Of a stretch of DNA of 64,000 nt, positions 36,038 through 45,299 are shown one piece after another; positions within the stretch are counted from its first letter, which is position 1; each line of letters starts with the position of its first letter. The notes beneath the pieces were generated by a model. That model worked only from the letters and a program-made list of their open reading frames with translations. It ran no database searches and was not told the DNA's origin. This stretch comes from Bacteroidales bacterium UBA7569 (GTDB taxonomy: Bacteria > Bacteroidota > Bacteroidia > Bacteroidales > Paludibacteraceae). Location of the stretch: NCBI GenBank assembly GCA_002477945.1, contig DLLF01000002.1:280987-344986 (forward strand). Direction: 5' to 3'. The position numbers and the translations under genes were made by a program.

Positions 36038-36277
36038 TTATTCATATAAATACCCCTTCTCGGCAGCACGCTTCAATGCAGCGTCCAAACCGATTTTGTT
36101 AATTGTACGCAGACCAGCCGCCGATACATTCAGGCTGATCCAGCAATCCTGTTCTACCCAGTAGAACTTCTTATGGAACAAGTTCACATCGAAAGTGCGC
36201 TTTGTATGGCGCTTCGAGTGCGACACATTGCATCCACCCATGGCTTTCTTGCCGGTAATTTGACAAATCTTTGACAT
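36038..36277 (-). CDS. rpmB: 50S ribosomal protein L28
   Basis: 79 residues. MSKICQITGKKAMGGCNVSHS is the L28 signature, followed by RTFDVNLFHKKF and the LRTINKIGLDAAL end. It is the first gene of its operon, behind the promoter at 36392-36423. Confidence 0.96.
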   Translation of the reverse strand: MSKICQITGKKAMGGCNVSHSKRHTKRTFDVNLFHKKFYWVEQDCWISLNVSAAGLRTINKIGLDAALKRAAEKGYLYE

Positions 36278-36391
36278 TGTATTATAATTTTATTTATTCC
36301 TTATATCCGTCTCACCCCACCTTTCCTCCTCACAATAAGCGTCTTACACTCCATCTTCAACACACCCATCCACCATACGCCAAATTGTCTG

Positions 36392-36423
36392 CAAAGGTAC
36401 AACTTTCTTTTCATTCCCGCAAG
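36392..36423 (-). promoter_or_regulatory. Promoter of the rpmB operon
   Basis: On the minus strand TTG (36420-36422), 20 bp, TACCTTTG (36392-36399). The leader is about 110 nt. Confidence 0.82.
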
Positions 36424-36550
36424 AACATGAACCATTTTTCTAAATTATTCCGGACTTACCATCGAATCGTACAATACAATCAGTACAAAAATTCCGACAT
36501 CTGAACATCAAATTTCACAATCGGAACATCACTTCTTTAATAAAACAAAA

Positions 36551-36578
36551 GAACAGATAACCAACAGATTATCTGTTC
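36551..36578 (-). terminator. Terminator after tRNA-Pro
   Basis: Stem GAACAGATAA (36551-36560) pairs with TTATCTGTTC (36569-36578). On the minus strand the stem is followed by TTTTGTTTTA. Confidence 0.88.
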
Positions 36579-36582
36579 TTTG

Positions 36583-36657
36583 TCGGGATGAAAGGATTCG
36601 AACCTTCGACCTCCTGGTCCCAAACCAGATGCGCTAGCCGGACTGCGCCACATCCCG
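36583..36657 (-). tRNA. tRNA-Pro (anticodon TGG)
   Basis: A 75-nt cloverleaf on the minus strand. Acceptor CGGGATG pairs with CATCCCG. The anticodon stem TCTGG/CCAGG closes TTTGGGA, anticodon TGG. The T-loop has GGTTCGAATCC. A promoter (TTG 36713-36715, TACCTTTG 36685-36692) lies just upstream. Confidence 0.95.
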
Positions 36658-36684
36658 AAGACCTCCTTTGGCGGAAATCGGCTG

Positions 36685-36716
36685 CAAAGGTAACACCTTT
36701 TTGCTATCCGCACAAT
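36685..36716 (-). promoter_or_regulatory. Promoter of tRNA-Pro
   Basis: On the minus strand TTG, 20 bp, TACCTTTG (36685-36692), ending 27 bp before the tRNA. Confidence 0.8.
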
Positions 36717-36732
36717 AGAGACGGCAAAAAAA

Positions 36733-37467
36733 TTACGAAACTATATCCTTCCCACACGAGAGAATCGCCGAACACGACAACTCTCCATGAGCCGTAAACA
36801 AATCATAATGATAAACCCCGTCCGCATCAAAAAAACAGACACGCACCTCATCGCCCTTATATACCTCCTTCGCATAACGCAAATCTATCCGCAAAGGAAA
36901 AACTTCTGCAGGCGGCTCTTGCAAATCCAGCATCCTCTCCAGATACTTGCACGAATTGCAATGACCGTTGTAATCAATGTCCGAATAACTTATCTTATGG
37001 ATATATTCTTTATCCGGTTGTTCTCCGCTTGTATGTCTCGGAGCACGGGGCAAATCCAACTTCTCTCCCTCTTCGTCCAAATGAAATACAGAGCGGTCGA
37101 ATATATTCTGTATCGTTCTGTCGTCTATGTTCAAAACAACCCATACCGACCGTGCCTCACCCCTCTTTTCTCCGTTGATATAAATACGGAAGTTTCTCAC
37201 CGAAAGAGAGTGTATATTGTCTTGCACCCAGGTTTCCACCGTCATCTCGTCACCTGGCATGGGCAACGACTCCATTTGCAACGACAGATTGGTCAGCACC
37301 CATGTCATACGTTGCGGGTACAGGTATTTCACACCGAAACCATGCTTGTCTGCGGCAAGCCCCGCACTGTTAAGCAGATAGTTCTCCAACGTGTACAACC
37401 GCAAACGTCTGTGCTCGTCAACTTCCTGATATTGTATAATATAGGTAAATTTGTCTTTCTGACTCAT
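36733..37467 (-). CDS. Acyl-ACP thioesterase
   Basis: 244 residues, double-hotdog acyl-ACP thioesterase. The catalytic region shows DIDYNGHCNSCKYLE (Asn and His of the N-x-H-x-N-N-type site, Cys nearby), and the N-terminal half has TLENYLLNSAGLAADKHGFG and WVLTNL. It releases free fatty acids from ACP. It follows the S9 peptidase gene after 30 bp on the same strand and is probably co-transcribed. Confidence 0.87.
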   Translation of the reverse strand: MSQKDKFTYIIQYQEVDEHRRLRLYTLENYLLNSAGLAADKHGFGVKYLYPQRMTWVLTNLSLQMESLPMPGDEMTVETWVQDNIHSLSVRNFRIYINGEKRGEARSVWVVLNIDDRTIQNIFDRSVFHLDEEGEKLDLPRAPRHTSGEQPDKEYIHKISYSDIDYNGHCNSCKYLERMLDLQEPPAEVFPLRIDLRYAKEVYKGDEVRVCFFDADGVYHYDLFTAHGELSCSAILSCGKDIVS

Positions 37468-37497
37468 AATCGCTGTCCTCCAATTGACCCCGCAATA

Positions 37498-39585
37498 TCA
37501 CTCTTTCAACCAACGGTCCAACCACTCTGTAAACGTACGTTGCCAAAGTATGCCGTTCTGTGGTTTCAGCACCCAATGGTTCTCGTCGGGGAAGATAAGC
37601 AGTTCTGCAGGTATGCCGCGCATCTTGGCAGCATCAAATGCCGCCATCGCCTGATTGGCGAGAATACGGTAATCTTTTTCGCCATGAATACACAATATGG
37701 GCGTATCCCATTTGTCCACAAACAAATGCGGAGAGTTTTGGAACGTGCGTTGTGCTATGGCATTGTCTTTCTCCCAATAGGCACCGCCCATGTCCCAATT
37801 GGCGAACCACTTTTCCTCTGTCTCAAGATACTGCATTTCCATATTGAATATACCGTCATGGGCTATAAAGGCTTTGAAACGTCCCTCATGGTGTCCTGCT
37901 ATCCAATAGACACTGTAACCTCCGAACGAAGCACCTACGCAACCCAAATGCTCTTTGTCCACATAAGGTTCCGTACAAAACTCGTCAATAGCCGTGAAGT
38001 AGTCGCGCATACATTGTCCTCCGTAGTCACCCGATATCTCCTCGTTCCATTCGTTGCCGAAACCGGGCAAACCTCTGCGGTTGGGAGCCACGATAATATA
38101 TCCTTCTGCTGCCATACGCATGAAGTTCCACCGGTAACTCCAGAATTGCGATACAGGAGACTGAGGACCTCCCTCACAATAGAGTAACGTCGGATATTTC
38201 TTCTGCGGATCAAAATGAGGAGGATAGATTATCCATGTCAGCATCTGTTTCCCGTCAGTCGTTGTCTGCCAACGCTCCTCCACGGTTCCCATATCCACCG
38301 CATCATAAATATCTTTGTTTTCAAATGTCAGTTGTGTCAGCAACCTGTTGCTGTCATTCAATGCCAGCGAATAAATCTCGTCAGCCTCACGCATGGAATG
38401 TCTCTTGCAATAGAGAGTATTACCATATAGTCCTGCCGGCGAATAGTCATACTGCCCGTCCGTCAGTTCTGTTATCTCACCCTGCATATCAATGCGGTAA
38501 ATATGCACCCGTGCATGCCAACAGCCCGTAAACACAATCTTATCGTTGCCGTCCCAGCAAAACTCGTCCACATTGCTTTCAAACTTCTTCGACAGAAAGG
38601 TTTTCTCCCCTGTCGCCATATCCATTATAAACAGGCGGTTCTGATCCGACTCATACCCGTCACGTGCCATGCTCTGCCATGCCAGTTTGGTTCCATCAGG
38701 CGAGAATTGCGGATTGACATCATATCCCATCATACCCTCTGTCAGATTACGTGTACTGCCTGTTTCCGTGTCATAAAGATATATATCAGAGTTCGTACTG
38801 AGGGCATAATCTATTCCCGTCTTCTTGCGGCAAGTATAGGCTATTTGCTTGCTGTCCCTGCTCCACGCCAGTTGCTCCATTCCGCCGAAAGGTTTCATAG
38901 GCGATTCATAAGGCTCGCCTGCCAACAAATCCTGTACGTCCGTCAGCCCCTTTTCTGCGCTATAGTTCCCCACAAAAGGATGAGGTGCCGTCTCCGTCCA
39001 TTCGTCCCAATGCTTGTACATCAGGTCGTCCACTATTCTGCCGCTTGCCTTGGATAGATCAGGGTAGCGGTCAGCGGTTGTTTTTATAGTCTTCACTTGG
39101 GCTGCAAACAGTAATTTTTGTCCGTCCGGTGAGAAACGGAAACCATCTATATCGCCGTCATAGCGGGTCAGTTGTTTTTTCTGTTTGCCGTCCGCTTTCA
39201 TCGCCCAAACCTGCATCGAGCCGCCCTCATTGCTCAAATAGGCTATTCGTCCGTCTTGCAGCCATTGCGGATTGAGTTGCCGGAAATTATCCTGCGTCAG
39301 TCGTCTTTGATTCGTTCCGTCTGCGTCCATTACGAAAAGTTCTGTATTGGAAGCATTCTTCTCTACCGAATAATATGACACCGTATAGGCTATCTGACCG
39401 GTTGTCTCGTTGACGGAAACCTCTCCGATCCTTCCCATTGCCCACAATGCCTCTGCGGAAAACTTCCGGTTTTCTATGACGGGAACTTGTTTCCCGATAA
39501 CGTCTGTTTTCGGCTTGTTCATACAACTGCTTAATAATAAAGTCCCCGCAAGGACACAAACAATATTTTTTTTCATAACTTTCAT
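37498..39585 (-). CDS. S9 family prolyl oligopeptidase-like lipoprotein
   Basis: About 695 residues. The start is set at the ATG of MKVMKKNIVCVLAG (39585; a second ATG lies 9 bp on), giving a lipoprotein signal with LLSSC; a longer frame upstream has no signal peptide and crosses the promoter. A WD40/TolB-like beta-propeller (FRFSPDGQKLLF, PQFSPDGTKLAW) is followed by an alpha/beta-hydrolase domain with the catalytic Ser in GASFGGYS, an Asp in GEKDYRI and the His in DENHWV. It is probably a periplasmic or surface dipeptidyl/oligopeptidase used in peptide nutrition. Confidence 0.9.
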   Translation of the reverse strand: MKVMKKNIVCVLAGTLLLSSCMNKPKTDVIGKQVPVIENRKFSAEALWAMGRIGEVSVNETTGQIAYTVSYYSVEKNASNTELFVMDADGTNQRRLTQDNFRQLNPQWLQDGRIAYLSNEGGSMQVWAMKADGKQKKQLTRYDGDIDGFRFSPDGQKLLFAAQVKTIKTTADRYPDLSKASGRIVDDLMYKHWDEWTETAPHPFVGNYSAEKGLTDVQDLLAGEPYESPMKPFGGMEQLAWSRDSKQIAYTCRKKTGIDYALSTNSDIYLYDTETGSTRNLTEGMMGYDVNPQFSPDGTKLAWQSMARDGYESDQNRLFIMDMATGEKTFLSKKFESNVDEFCWDGNDKIVFTGCWHARVHIYRIDMQGEITELTDGQYDYSPAGLYGNTLYCKRHSMREADEIYSLALNDSNRLLTQLTFENKDIYDAVDMGTVEERWQTTTDGKQMLTWIIYPPHFDPQKKYPTLLYCEGGPQSPVSQFWSYRWNFMRMAAEGYIIVAPNRRGLPGFGNEWNEEISGDYGGQCMRDYFTAIDEFCTEPYVDKEHLGCVGASFGGYSVYWIAGHHEGRFKAFIAHDGIFNMEMQYLETEEKWFANWDMGGAYWEKDNAIAQRTFQNSPHLFVDKWDTPILCIHGEKDYRILANQAMAAFDAAKMRGIPAELLIFPDENHWVLKPQNGILWQRTFTEWLDRWLKE

Positions 39586-39648
39586 AGTCTGTATTTCTAC
39601 TCCGTTTTGGCAACTCACAAAGCATGTCCATACCTTGTATTCCCGCTG

Positions 39649-39679
39649 CAAAGGTAGCATTTTCCCACAACAAGACAAA
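39649..39679 (-). promoter_or_regulatory. Promoter of the S9 peptidase gene
   Basis: On the minus strand TTTG (39676-39679), 19 bp, TACCTTTG (39649-39656). Confidence 0.85.
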
Positions 39680-39748
39680 ATACCTCTTGGTGGGTAGTCA
39701 CATAAACAAGGCAATTGTTACAGGTCCTTCTGAGATACCTGTCACCTA

Positions 39749-39850
39749 CGACCCCTCAAGCCGACCTCAAGCACCCCTCATCGGGAGGTTGAGAGCAAAT
39801 AAACTAAATCCCTCGAACGTCTCGAACAACTATAACGTCTATAATCAGTG
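39749..39850 (+). repeat. Dispersed intergenic repeat, copy B
   Basis: Begins CGACCCCTCAAGCCGACCTC and ends with ACGTCTCGAACAACT and ACGTCTATAATC. It lacks the CCCCTTCTTTGGAGGGG module found in A, C and D. It fills the gap between the divergent S9 peptidase and DivIC/FtsB-like promoters. Confidence 0.8.
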
Positions 39851-39923
39851 AGCCTTGCGGGTAATCTTTGTGCTTCCCGTAGATGAAACTATCCCTGTTG
39901 CCATGGGAGAGATAAGCCTCCTC

Positions 39924-39954
39924 TTTGTACCTTCAAAAACATTTTGTACCTTTG
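39924..39954 (+). promoter_or_regulatory. Promoter of the DivIC/FtsB-like-ruvC operon
   Basis: TTTG (39924-39927), 19 bp, TACCTTTG (39947-39954), with a short leader to the ATG at 39986. Confidence 0.88.
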
Positions 39955-39985
39955 CGGTGTGGCGTCTTGGTCGCCATTGCAAACC

Positions 39986-40294
39986 ATGGATTTCAAAACG
40001 ATTCTGACAAAAAGCAAGCATTATCTGCTCAACAAGTACGCCATAACGTGCCTTGTTGCGGCTGTCATTTTTGTTTGTTGTGGAGAACAAAGCCTGGTCA
40101 ACCGGATACAACGCAATCGCCAAATCAATAAACTGCAGAAAGAATTATCCGGCTATCAAGAGAAAATCAACTATTACAACCACGCCATTCAGACGCTCAA
40201 AGAGAGTCCGGAAAACAGGGAACGGTTCGCTCGGGAACAGTACTATATGCATGCCGATAACGAAGACGTATATCTCATTGAAGAAGATGACTAA
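39986..40294 (+). CDS. FtsB/DivIC-like septum formation initiator
   Basis: 102 residues. A short cytosolic tail, one membrane segment (about 16-35, AITCLVAAVIFVCC), then a coiled coil (about 40-75, RQINKLQKELSGYQEKINYY) and the family end ENRERFAREQYYM. This architecture is that of FtsB/DivIC, which joins FtsL and FtsQ at the division site. The start chosen is the ATG 31 bp after the promoter -7 box. It overlaps the next gene by 8 bp. Confidence 0.85.
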   Translation: MDFKTILTKSKHYLLNKYAITCLVAAVIFVCCGEQSLVNRIQRNRQINKLQKELSGYQEKINYYNHAIQTLKESPENRERFAREQYYMHADNEDVYLIEEDD

Positions 40295-40616
40295 AGAAAA
40301 CATACATAATCTGTGGATCGCCTCTTATGCGGTTCTCCTTCTGGCAGGTGCCCTGCTTGTGGCTATAGACCATTCGTGGGGGGTCTATCCTTTCGCTGTG
40401 GGAACATTGTTGGCTGTGGCGCAATCTTTCACGTATGCCTTGCAGAACAAGTCAGAGGACATTCGAGTCAGCCGTCTGCATCGTCTCAATTTCCTTTGTT
40501 CACTTGTCCTCGTCATTGCGGCAGGTCTGATGTGGATGAACAACAATGGTTGGGTGGTAATGATTATCCTTTATTGCGTCCTCACCGTATTCCTCTCTTT
40601 TCGCGGAAAACAATAA
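40287..40616 (+). CDS. Small four-helix membrane protein of unknown function
   Basis: 109 residues. Four hydrophobic segments (about 8-27, 30-52, 67-86, 88-106) fill the protein, with short charged loops (LQNKSEDIRVSRLHR). Encoded between the DivIC/FtsB-like protein and ruvC, overlapping the former by 8 bp, so it is translated with them. No known domain is recognised; Bacteroidales carry similar small proteins at this place. Confidence 0.7.
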   Translation: MTKENIHNLWIASYAVLLLAGALLVAIDHSWGVYPFAVGTLLAVAQSFTYALQNKSEDIRVSRLHRLNFLCSLVLVIAAGLMWMNNNGWVVMIILYCVLTVFLSFRGKQ

Positions 40617-40625
40617 CACATCGCC

Positions 40626-41198
40626 ATGCAAGATCATCTCGTTCCGCAGCACCGTATCCTGGGAATTGACCCGGGTACCAATTTCATGGGGTATGCCGTT
40701 TTGCAAACCAATGGTATGCGCACGGCATTGGTGGAAATGGGGGTACTCGATTTGCACAAGATGGACAACCACTATGCACGTCTGCAACGTATTTTCTTCT
40801 TTCTGCAAGAGACTATTGACAGACTTTCTCCGTCGGAAATGGCTATCGAAACGCAGTTCGTGGACAAAAATATACAAACCATGCTCAAGTTGGCGCACGG
40901 ACAAGGGGTAGCCATTGCAGCGTGTCTTTCCAAAGATTTGCCTGTCAATGAGTATTCGCCCATGAAGATCAAGATGGCTATCACGGGAAACGGACACGCT
41001 TCCAAAGAGCAGGTCGCTGGTATGCTGCAACGCTTTTTGCATATTGCGGATAGCGATATGCCCAAGAAATTGGATGCCACCGACGCCCTTGCCATTGCCT
41101 ATTGCCACTATCTGCAACTCGGAAGCCCGCTAAGCGATGTCAAGTACAAGGGATGGGCGGATTTCGCAAAACGAAACCCCGAGAAGATTCGCAAATAA
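40626..41198 (+). CDS. ruvC: Holliday junction resolvase RuvC
   Basis: 190 residues, the usual length for Bacteroidetes RuvC. The acidic catalytic residues are in ILGIDPGT (Asp), MAIETQFV (Glu) and DATDALAIAYCHY (two Asp). RuvC resolves Holliday junctions with RuvAB. It is the third gene of its operon. Confidence 0.96.
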   Translation: MQDHLVPQHRILGIDPGTNFMGYAVLQTNGMRTALVEMGVLDLHKMDNHYARLQRIFFFLQETIDRLSPSEMAIETQFVDKNIQTMLKLAHGQGVAIAACLSKDLPVNEYSPMKIKMAITGNGHASKEQVAGMLQRFLHIADSDMPKKLDATDALAIAYCHYLQLGSPLSDVKYKGWADFAKRNPEKIRK

Positions 41199-41230
41199 TT
41201 TGCAAAATTAAGAAACTTGCCGTAACTTTG
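41199..41230 (+). promoter_or_regulatory. Promoter of the ferredoxin gene
   Basis: TTTG (41199-41202, starting right after the ruvC stop), 20 bp, TAACTTTG (41223-41230). The leader is about 75 nt. Confidence 0.8.
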
Positions 41231-41312
41231 CCCCCACTCAGTTCAACTGAGATTATATAGAGAGGATAAACTTCAAAACTAATATACAATAACTAACTAA
41301 TAAACAATTATT

Positions 41313-41477
41313 ATGGCTTACGTAATTTCCGAAGACTGCATTGCTTGCGGTACTTGTATTGATGAATGTCCGATGGGCGCTATCTCAGAAGGGGATATCT
41401 ATTCCATCAACCCTGACTTATGCTCCGAGTGCGGCACTTGCGCAGATGTATGCCCGAGTGGTGCCATTCACAAATAA
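41313..41477 (+). CDS. 2[4Fe-4S] ferredoxin
   Basis: 54 residues with two CxxCxxCxxxCP clusters: CIACGTCIDECP (about 9-20) and CSECGTCADVCP (about 37-48). It is a classic small clostridial-type ferredoxin, an electron carrier of anaerobic metabolism. It is a single-gene unit with its own promoter and a strong terminator. Confidence 0.96.
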   Translation: MAYVISEDCIACGTCIDECPMGAISEGDIYSINPDLCSECGTCADVCPSGAIHK

Positions 41478-41544
41478 GATAAGGACAATTAAGATAAGGA
41501 CAATTGACCTCTTGCGTCCACCTCGGACGCACATGCAGACAATG

Positions 41545-41580
41545 AAAGACTGTCTTCGTCAAAAGACAGTCTTTTCTGTT
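41545..41580 (+). terminator. Terminator after the ferredoxin gene
   Basis: Perfect 12-bp stem AAAGACTGTCTT (41545-41556) with AAGACAGTCTTT (41563-41574), followed by TTCTGTTT. Confidence 0.9.
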
Positions 41581-41588
41581 TGACCTGT

Positions 41589-41620
41589 ATTGCTATTCTC
41601 TGCAAAAATATATACCTTTG
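41589..41620 (+). promoter_or_regulatory. Promoter of the secreted nuclease gene
   Basis: ATTG (41589-41592), 20 bp, TACCTTTG (41613-41620). It overlaps a TTG codon that would lengthen the frame, so the ATG at 41648 is the real start. Confidence 0.83.
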
Positions 41621-41647
41621 CACACTGACATCATATACTGTGCGAAT

Positions 41648-43222
41648 ATGAAGAAACTGATTGCACCGCTATTTCTTTTTGTCCTTTTCGGATGGAATCT
41701 GCAGGGACAAACCGTTGTTCACATATCCGATCCGTCCGTTTGGTCAACAAACGATGTTACTAAATATACAGGTCAGACAGTGCAGTTCGATGTGCCGTTC
41801 TATATATGCAACAACTATTCCTACAGAAGCGGTTCATACACCATCGCACCGCGACGCATATTTGCGCCCACCAATCAGACCATTCCGGGATCTTTGGAAT
41901 ATACCACCATCGTCAGTGCAAACCCCTCTGCAGAAGTGACACTATCCGGTCTCAGTGACTACCACCGTATGGGGGAAAAAATGGAAGGACTCACCGTACG
42001 TATCAATAGTGCAAATCGTTGGACTTTGGTCGACGAACCGGATTTCACGGGGAACTCGCGCGATGATATGCGGGCAGGCTTTCCGTCTGTGGATATGCAC
42101 GGGAAACACACATTGTTGGTATGCGCTTTCAATTTGGAGTACTATCTCGTAGAGAATATCGGCACAGGTTTTGGTCCCGATGACAGTTCCGAATCACAAC
42201 GCCAGCACGCCAAAATAATGGATGCCCTTGAGCATATCAATGCCGACATCTATGGTTTTGTGGAAATAGAGCAAGGACAAGCAGCACTTCATAAATTGGC
42301 AACTTCGCTCACTGCCGCCACGGGACACAAGTATAGTTACATTGACGATGGAGGCAGTTCCTATGGAAGTTACACCAAATCTGGTTATGTCTATTGTTCC
42401 GATAAAGTAGCCCCCTATGGTAATCTCTACAGCAACGAGACGGGAGTCTCTCACAGGAAGAAACTCATGGCGTTCACCGAATTGTCATCCGGAGAACGCT
42501 TCATATTCTCCCTCAATCATTTTAAGGCAAAATCGGGAACAGGCTCAGGAGACGATGCCGATCAGGGAGACGGGCAGGGGACTTTCAATGCCTCGCGCAT
42601 ACGGGAAGCACAGTCTGTCTTGGCATCCTACAACAACAGGAAAAACTACTATGAAGACGAAGATATTCTCATCATGGGAGACCTCAATGCCTATGCGAAA
42701 GAAGACCCGATTCGGGTATTCACCGACAACGGAATGACCGACCTTCATCGCTATTTTCATGCGGACACCTCCTATAGTTATGTCTTCCATGATCAGGCTG
42801 GCTACCTTGACCATGCAATCGCCAATTCAACCATGCTCAAGCAGATAACCGGTATGCAGGCATACCATATCAATTCCGATGAACACGACTCTTTCACCTA
42901 CGACAAATCTTCCGACCAAACCATGTTCCGCAGTAGCGACCACGACCCCGTTTTGGTCGGATTGGCACTTGGAAAAAACCTTAGCACTGACTCGGATTAC
43001 AGTGCTGAACGGTGCAAGGTGGAACTGATTGATGAGCAACTGCATATCGATAATGCGAAAGGAGGATATTATCGTATCTACAACATCATGGGTACACTGC
43101 TCATGGATGGCAATATCACACAAGCGGACTACACGCTTGTTCTGAACACCACAACGGGATTATACATTCTGGATATCTACGTGGAGAATACTGTGAAACA
43201 AGTGAAATTGTTCATTCCGTAA
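41648..43222 (+). CDS. T9SS-secreted endonuclease/exonuclease/phosphatase-family nuclease
   Basis: 524 residues. Signal peptide about 1-20. An N-terminal OB-like region (about 25-150) precedes an EEP nuclease domain (about 155-450): CAFNLEYY, YGFVEIEQ (catalytic Glu), SLNHFKAK, LIMGDLNAY, YLDHAIAN and SSDHDPVLVG (catalytic His/Asp). This resembles secreted ExeM-type DNases. The last ~70 residues (VELIDEQLHIDN ... YRIYNIMG ... GLYILDI) are a type A T9SS sorting domain. It probably degrades extracellular DNA. Confidence 0.87.
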   Translation: MKKLIAPLFLFVLFGWNLQGQTVVHISDPSVWSTNDVTKYTGQTVQFDVPFYICNNYSYRSGSYTIAPRRIFAPTNQTIPGSLEYTTIVSANPSAEVTLSGLSDYHRMGEKMEGLTVRINSANRWTLVDEPDFTGNSRDDMRAGFPSVDMHGKHTLLVCAFNLEYYLVENIGTGFGPDDSSESQRQHAKIMDALEHINADIYGFVEIEQGQAALHKLATSLTAATGHKYSYIDDGGSSYGSYTKSGYVYCSDKVAPYGNLYSNETGVSHRKKLMAFTELSSGERFIFSLNHFKAKSGTGSGDDADQGDGQGTFNASRIREAQSVLASYNNRKNYYEDEDILIMGDLNAYAKEDPIRVFTDNGMTDLHRYFHADTSYSYVFHDQAGYLDHAIANSTMLKQITGMQAYHINSDEHDSFTYDKSSDQTMFRSSDHDPVLVGLALGKNLSTDSDYSAERCKVELIDEQLHIDNAKGGYYRIYNIMGTLLMDGNITQADYTLVLNTTTGLYILDIYVENTVKQVKLFIP

Positions 43223-43229
43223 CAAGCGT

Positions 43230-45287
43230 ATGCAATTGGACTTATTCAATACCGAAAATCACAACACACCCGATACAGCTGCTGCAGAAAAACAGGAGTT
43301 GGTACAACTGCGTCAGGAATTGGCGGAGCAAAACTATCGCTACTATGTACTCAATGCCCCCGTCATCTCCGACAAAGAGTTTGATGCCAAGATGCACCGC
43401 TTGCAGGCATTGGAAGCCAAGCACCCCGAATTGTTCGACCCGAAGTCTCCCACACAGCAGGTGGGTTCCGACCTTAGGAAAGGGAACGGGTTCCGCCAGA
43501 TGGAACATCGCTATCCTATGCTCTCTTTGCAAAACACCTATTCTCCCGAAGATGTGCAGACATGGTACGCACGTGTCTGCAAAGACTTGGGGGCAATGCC
43601 TCAAATTGTTGCCGAACTCAAGTTCGATGGGCTGAGCATATCCCTGTGGTATAAGAATGGCACGCTCGTTCATGCACTTACGAGGGGCGATGGGGTGCGG
43701 GGCGATGATGTCCTGCAGAATATACTTACCATTCCTTCCATTCCTCATCATATCACTCGGAACGACATCCCGCAAGAGTTTGAATTGCGGGGTGAAGTCC
43801 TTATGCCGTGGAAGTCTTTCGAACGGCTCAACAAGGAGCGTGAAGAACAGGAAGAACCGCTCTTTGCCAACCCTCGGAATGCTGCCTCTGGAACACTGAA
43901 GTTGCAGGATAGCAACGAGGTGGCACGGCGTGGTTTGGACGCATACTTATACTACCTTCTGGGTGAACAGTTGCCGGCAACCACCCACTATGGCAATCTC
44001 CTCAAAGTAAAAGAATGGGGATTCCAAGTGTCTGATGCCATCACGTGCTGCAACACATTGGATGAGATCTTTGCATTTATCAACCACTGGGACACGGCTC
44101 GCAAAACATTGCCCGTTGCCACGGATGGCGTCGTGCTGAAAGTGAACAACTTGCGGCAGCAGCAGCAACTCGGATTTACGGCGAAATGCCCTCGGTGGGC
44201 GATAGCCTATAAATTCCAACCCGAACGGCAGCAGAGCAAATTGTTGTCTGTCACCTATCAGGTCGGACGGACGGGTATTGTCACACCCGTTGCCAACATG
44301 ACGCCCGTGCAGTTGTCAGGAACGGTTGTCCGCCGTGCCACGCTTCATAATGCCGATTTTATGCAAGCACTCGGATTACATACGGGAGACACGGTCTGGG
44401 TGGAAAAAGGAGGCGAAATCATTCCCAAGATAACCGCCGTCGTACACGGCAAACGTCTGTCGGATGCCGAACCCATAGAATTCATACACGTCTGCCCCGA
44501 GTGCGGGACACCCCTTGTACGCAACGAAGAAGAGGCGGCTTGGTACTGCCCCAATGAAGACGGATGCCCACCGCAAATAAAGGGTAAGATTGAGCATTTT
44601 GTCTCGCGAAAGGCAATGAATATCGACGGCATCGGCAGGGAAACTATTGACCAACTCTACGGTGTGGGGTTGCTGCGCACGGTGGCGGATCTCTACCGAC
44701 TCACGGAAGACGGTCTCATTGCACAGGAAGGTTTCCAAAGAAAAGGTGCCAGGAATATCTTGGACGGAATCAATGCTTCCAAACATGTCCCGTGGAGCCG
44801 GGTACTTTTCGCACTCGGAATCCGCTTTGTCGGAGAAACAACCGCTAAGAAATTGGCTCGCGTTTTCCCGAATTTCGACACTCTCAGGCTGGCGTCAAAA
44901 GAACAACTCATGCAAGTGGAAGATGTAGGACCTCAAATTGCCGACAGTATCTGCGAATGGATGTCACGAACCGACCATCTGACCTTGATTGAACAACTAC
45001 GCACCGCAGGCGTGCAGTTGGAAAGTACAGCGGAAGAACAAACCCCGAAAACGACCCTATTGGAAGGCAAAAATATCGTCATCTCGGGTACGTTCAGCCG
45101 TTTTTCAAGGGAACAACTCAAACAAATGATCGAAGACAACGGAGGAAAAAATGTCGGGTCGGTCTCTAAAAAGACAAGTTTCATACTTGCTGGCGACAAT
45201 ATGGGACCGCAAAAACTGCAAAAAGCACAGGAACTCAATATACCACTCTGTTCCGAAGACGAATTCCTGCAAATGATTCAATCATAA
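43230..45287 (+). CDS. ligA: NAD-dependent DNA ligase
   Basis: 685 residues, full length. The adenylation Lys lies in AELKFDGLS (about residue 131). An N-terminal Ia domain (YRYYVLNAPVISDKEFD), the zinc-binding cysteines (CPECGTPL, CPNEDGCP), helix-hairpin-helix repeats and a C-terminal BRCT domain (about 605-680, GKNIVISGTFSRFSREQLKQ) are all present. It seals nicks in replication and repair. It is 7 bp after the nuclease stop, followed 12 bp later by DUF6913 and dapA. Confidence 0.97.
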   Translation: MQLDLFNTENHNTPDTAAAEKQELVQLRQELAEQNYRYYVLNAPVISDKEFDAKMHRLQALEAKHPELFDPKSPTQQVGSDLRKGNGFRQMEHRYPMLSLQNTYSPEDVQTWYARVCKDLGAMPQIVAELKFDGLSISLWYKNGTLVHALTRGDGVRGDDVLQNILTIPSIPHHITRNDIPQEFELRGEVLMPWKSFERLNKEREEQEEPLFANPRNAASGTLKLQDSNEVARRGLDAYLYYLLGEQLPATTHYGNLLKVKEWGFQVSDAITCCNTLDEIFAFINHWDTARKTLPVATDGVVLKVNNLRQQQQLGFTAKCPRWAIAYKFQPERQQSKLLSVTYQVGRTGIVTPVANMTPVQLSGTVVRRATLHNADFMQALGLHTGDTVWVEKGGEIIPKITAVVHGKRLSDAEPIEFIHVCPECGTPLVRNEEEAAWYCPNEDGCPPQIKGKIEHFVSRKAMNIDGIGRETIDQLYGVGLLRTVADLYRLTEDGLIAQEGFQRKGARNILDGINASKHVPWSRVLFALGIRFVGETTAKKLARVFPNFDTLRLASKEQLMQVEDVGPQIADSICEWMSRTDHLTLIEQLRTAGVQLESTAEEQTPKTTLLEGKNIVISGTFSRFSREQLKQMIEDNGGKNVGSVSKKTSFILAGDNMGPQKLQKAQELNIPLCSEDEFLQMIQS

Positions 45288-45299
45288 CGTCTCATCACC

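Noticed and set aside
36787..38187. 466-residue plus-strand open frame
   Set aside because: Antisense to the acyl-ACP thioesterase and the S9 peptidase; its composition is typical of a shadow frame.
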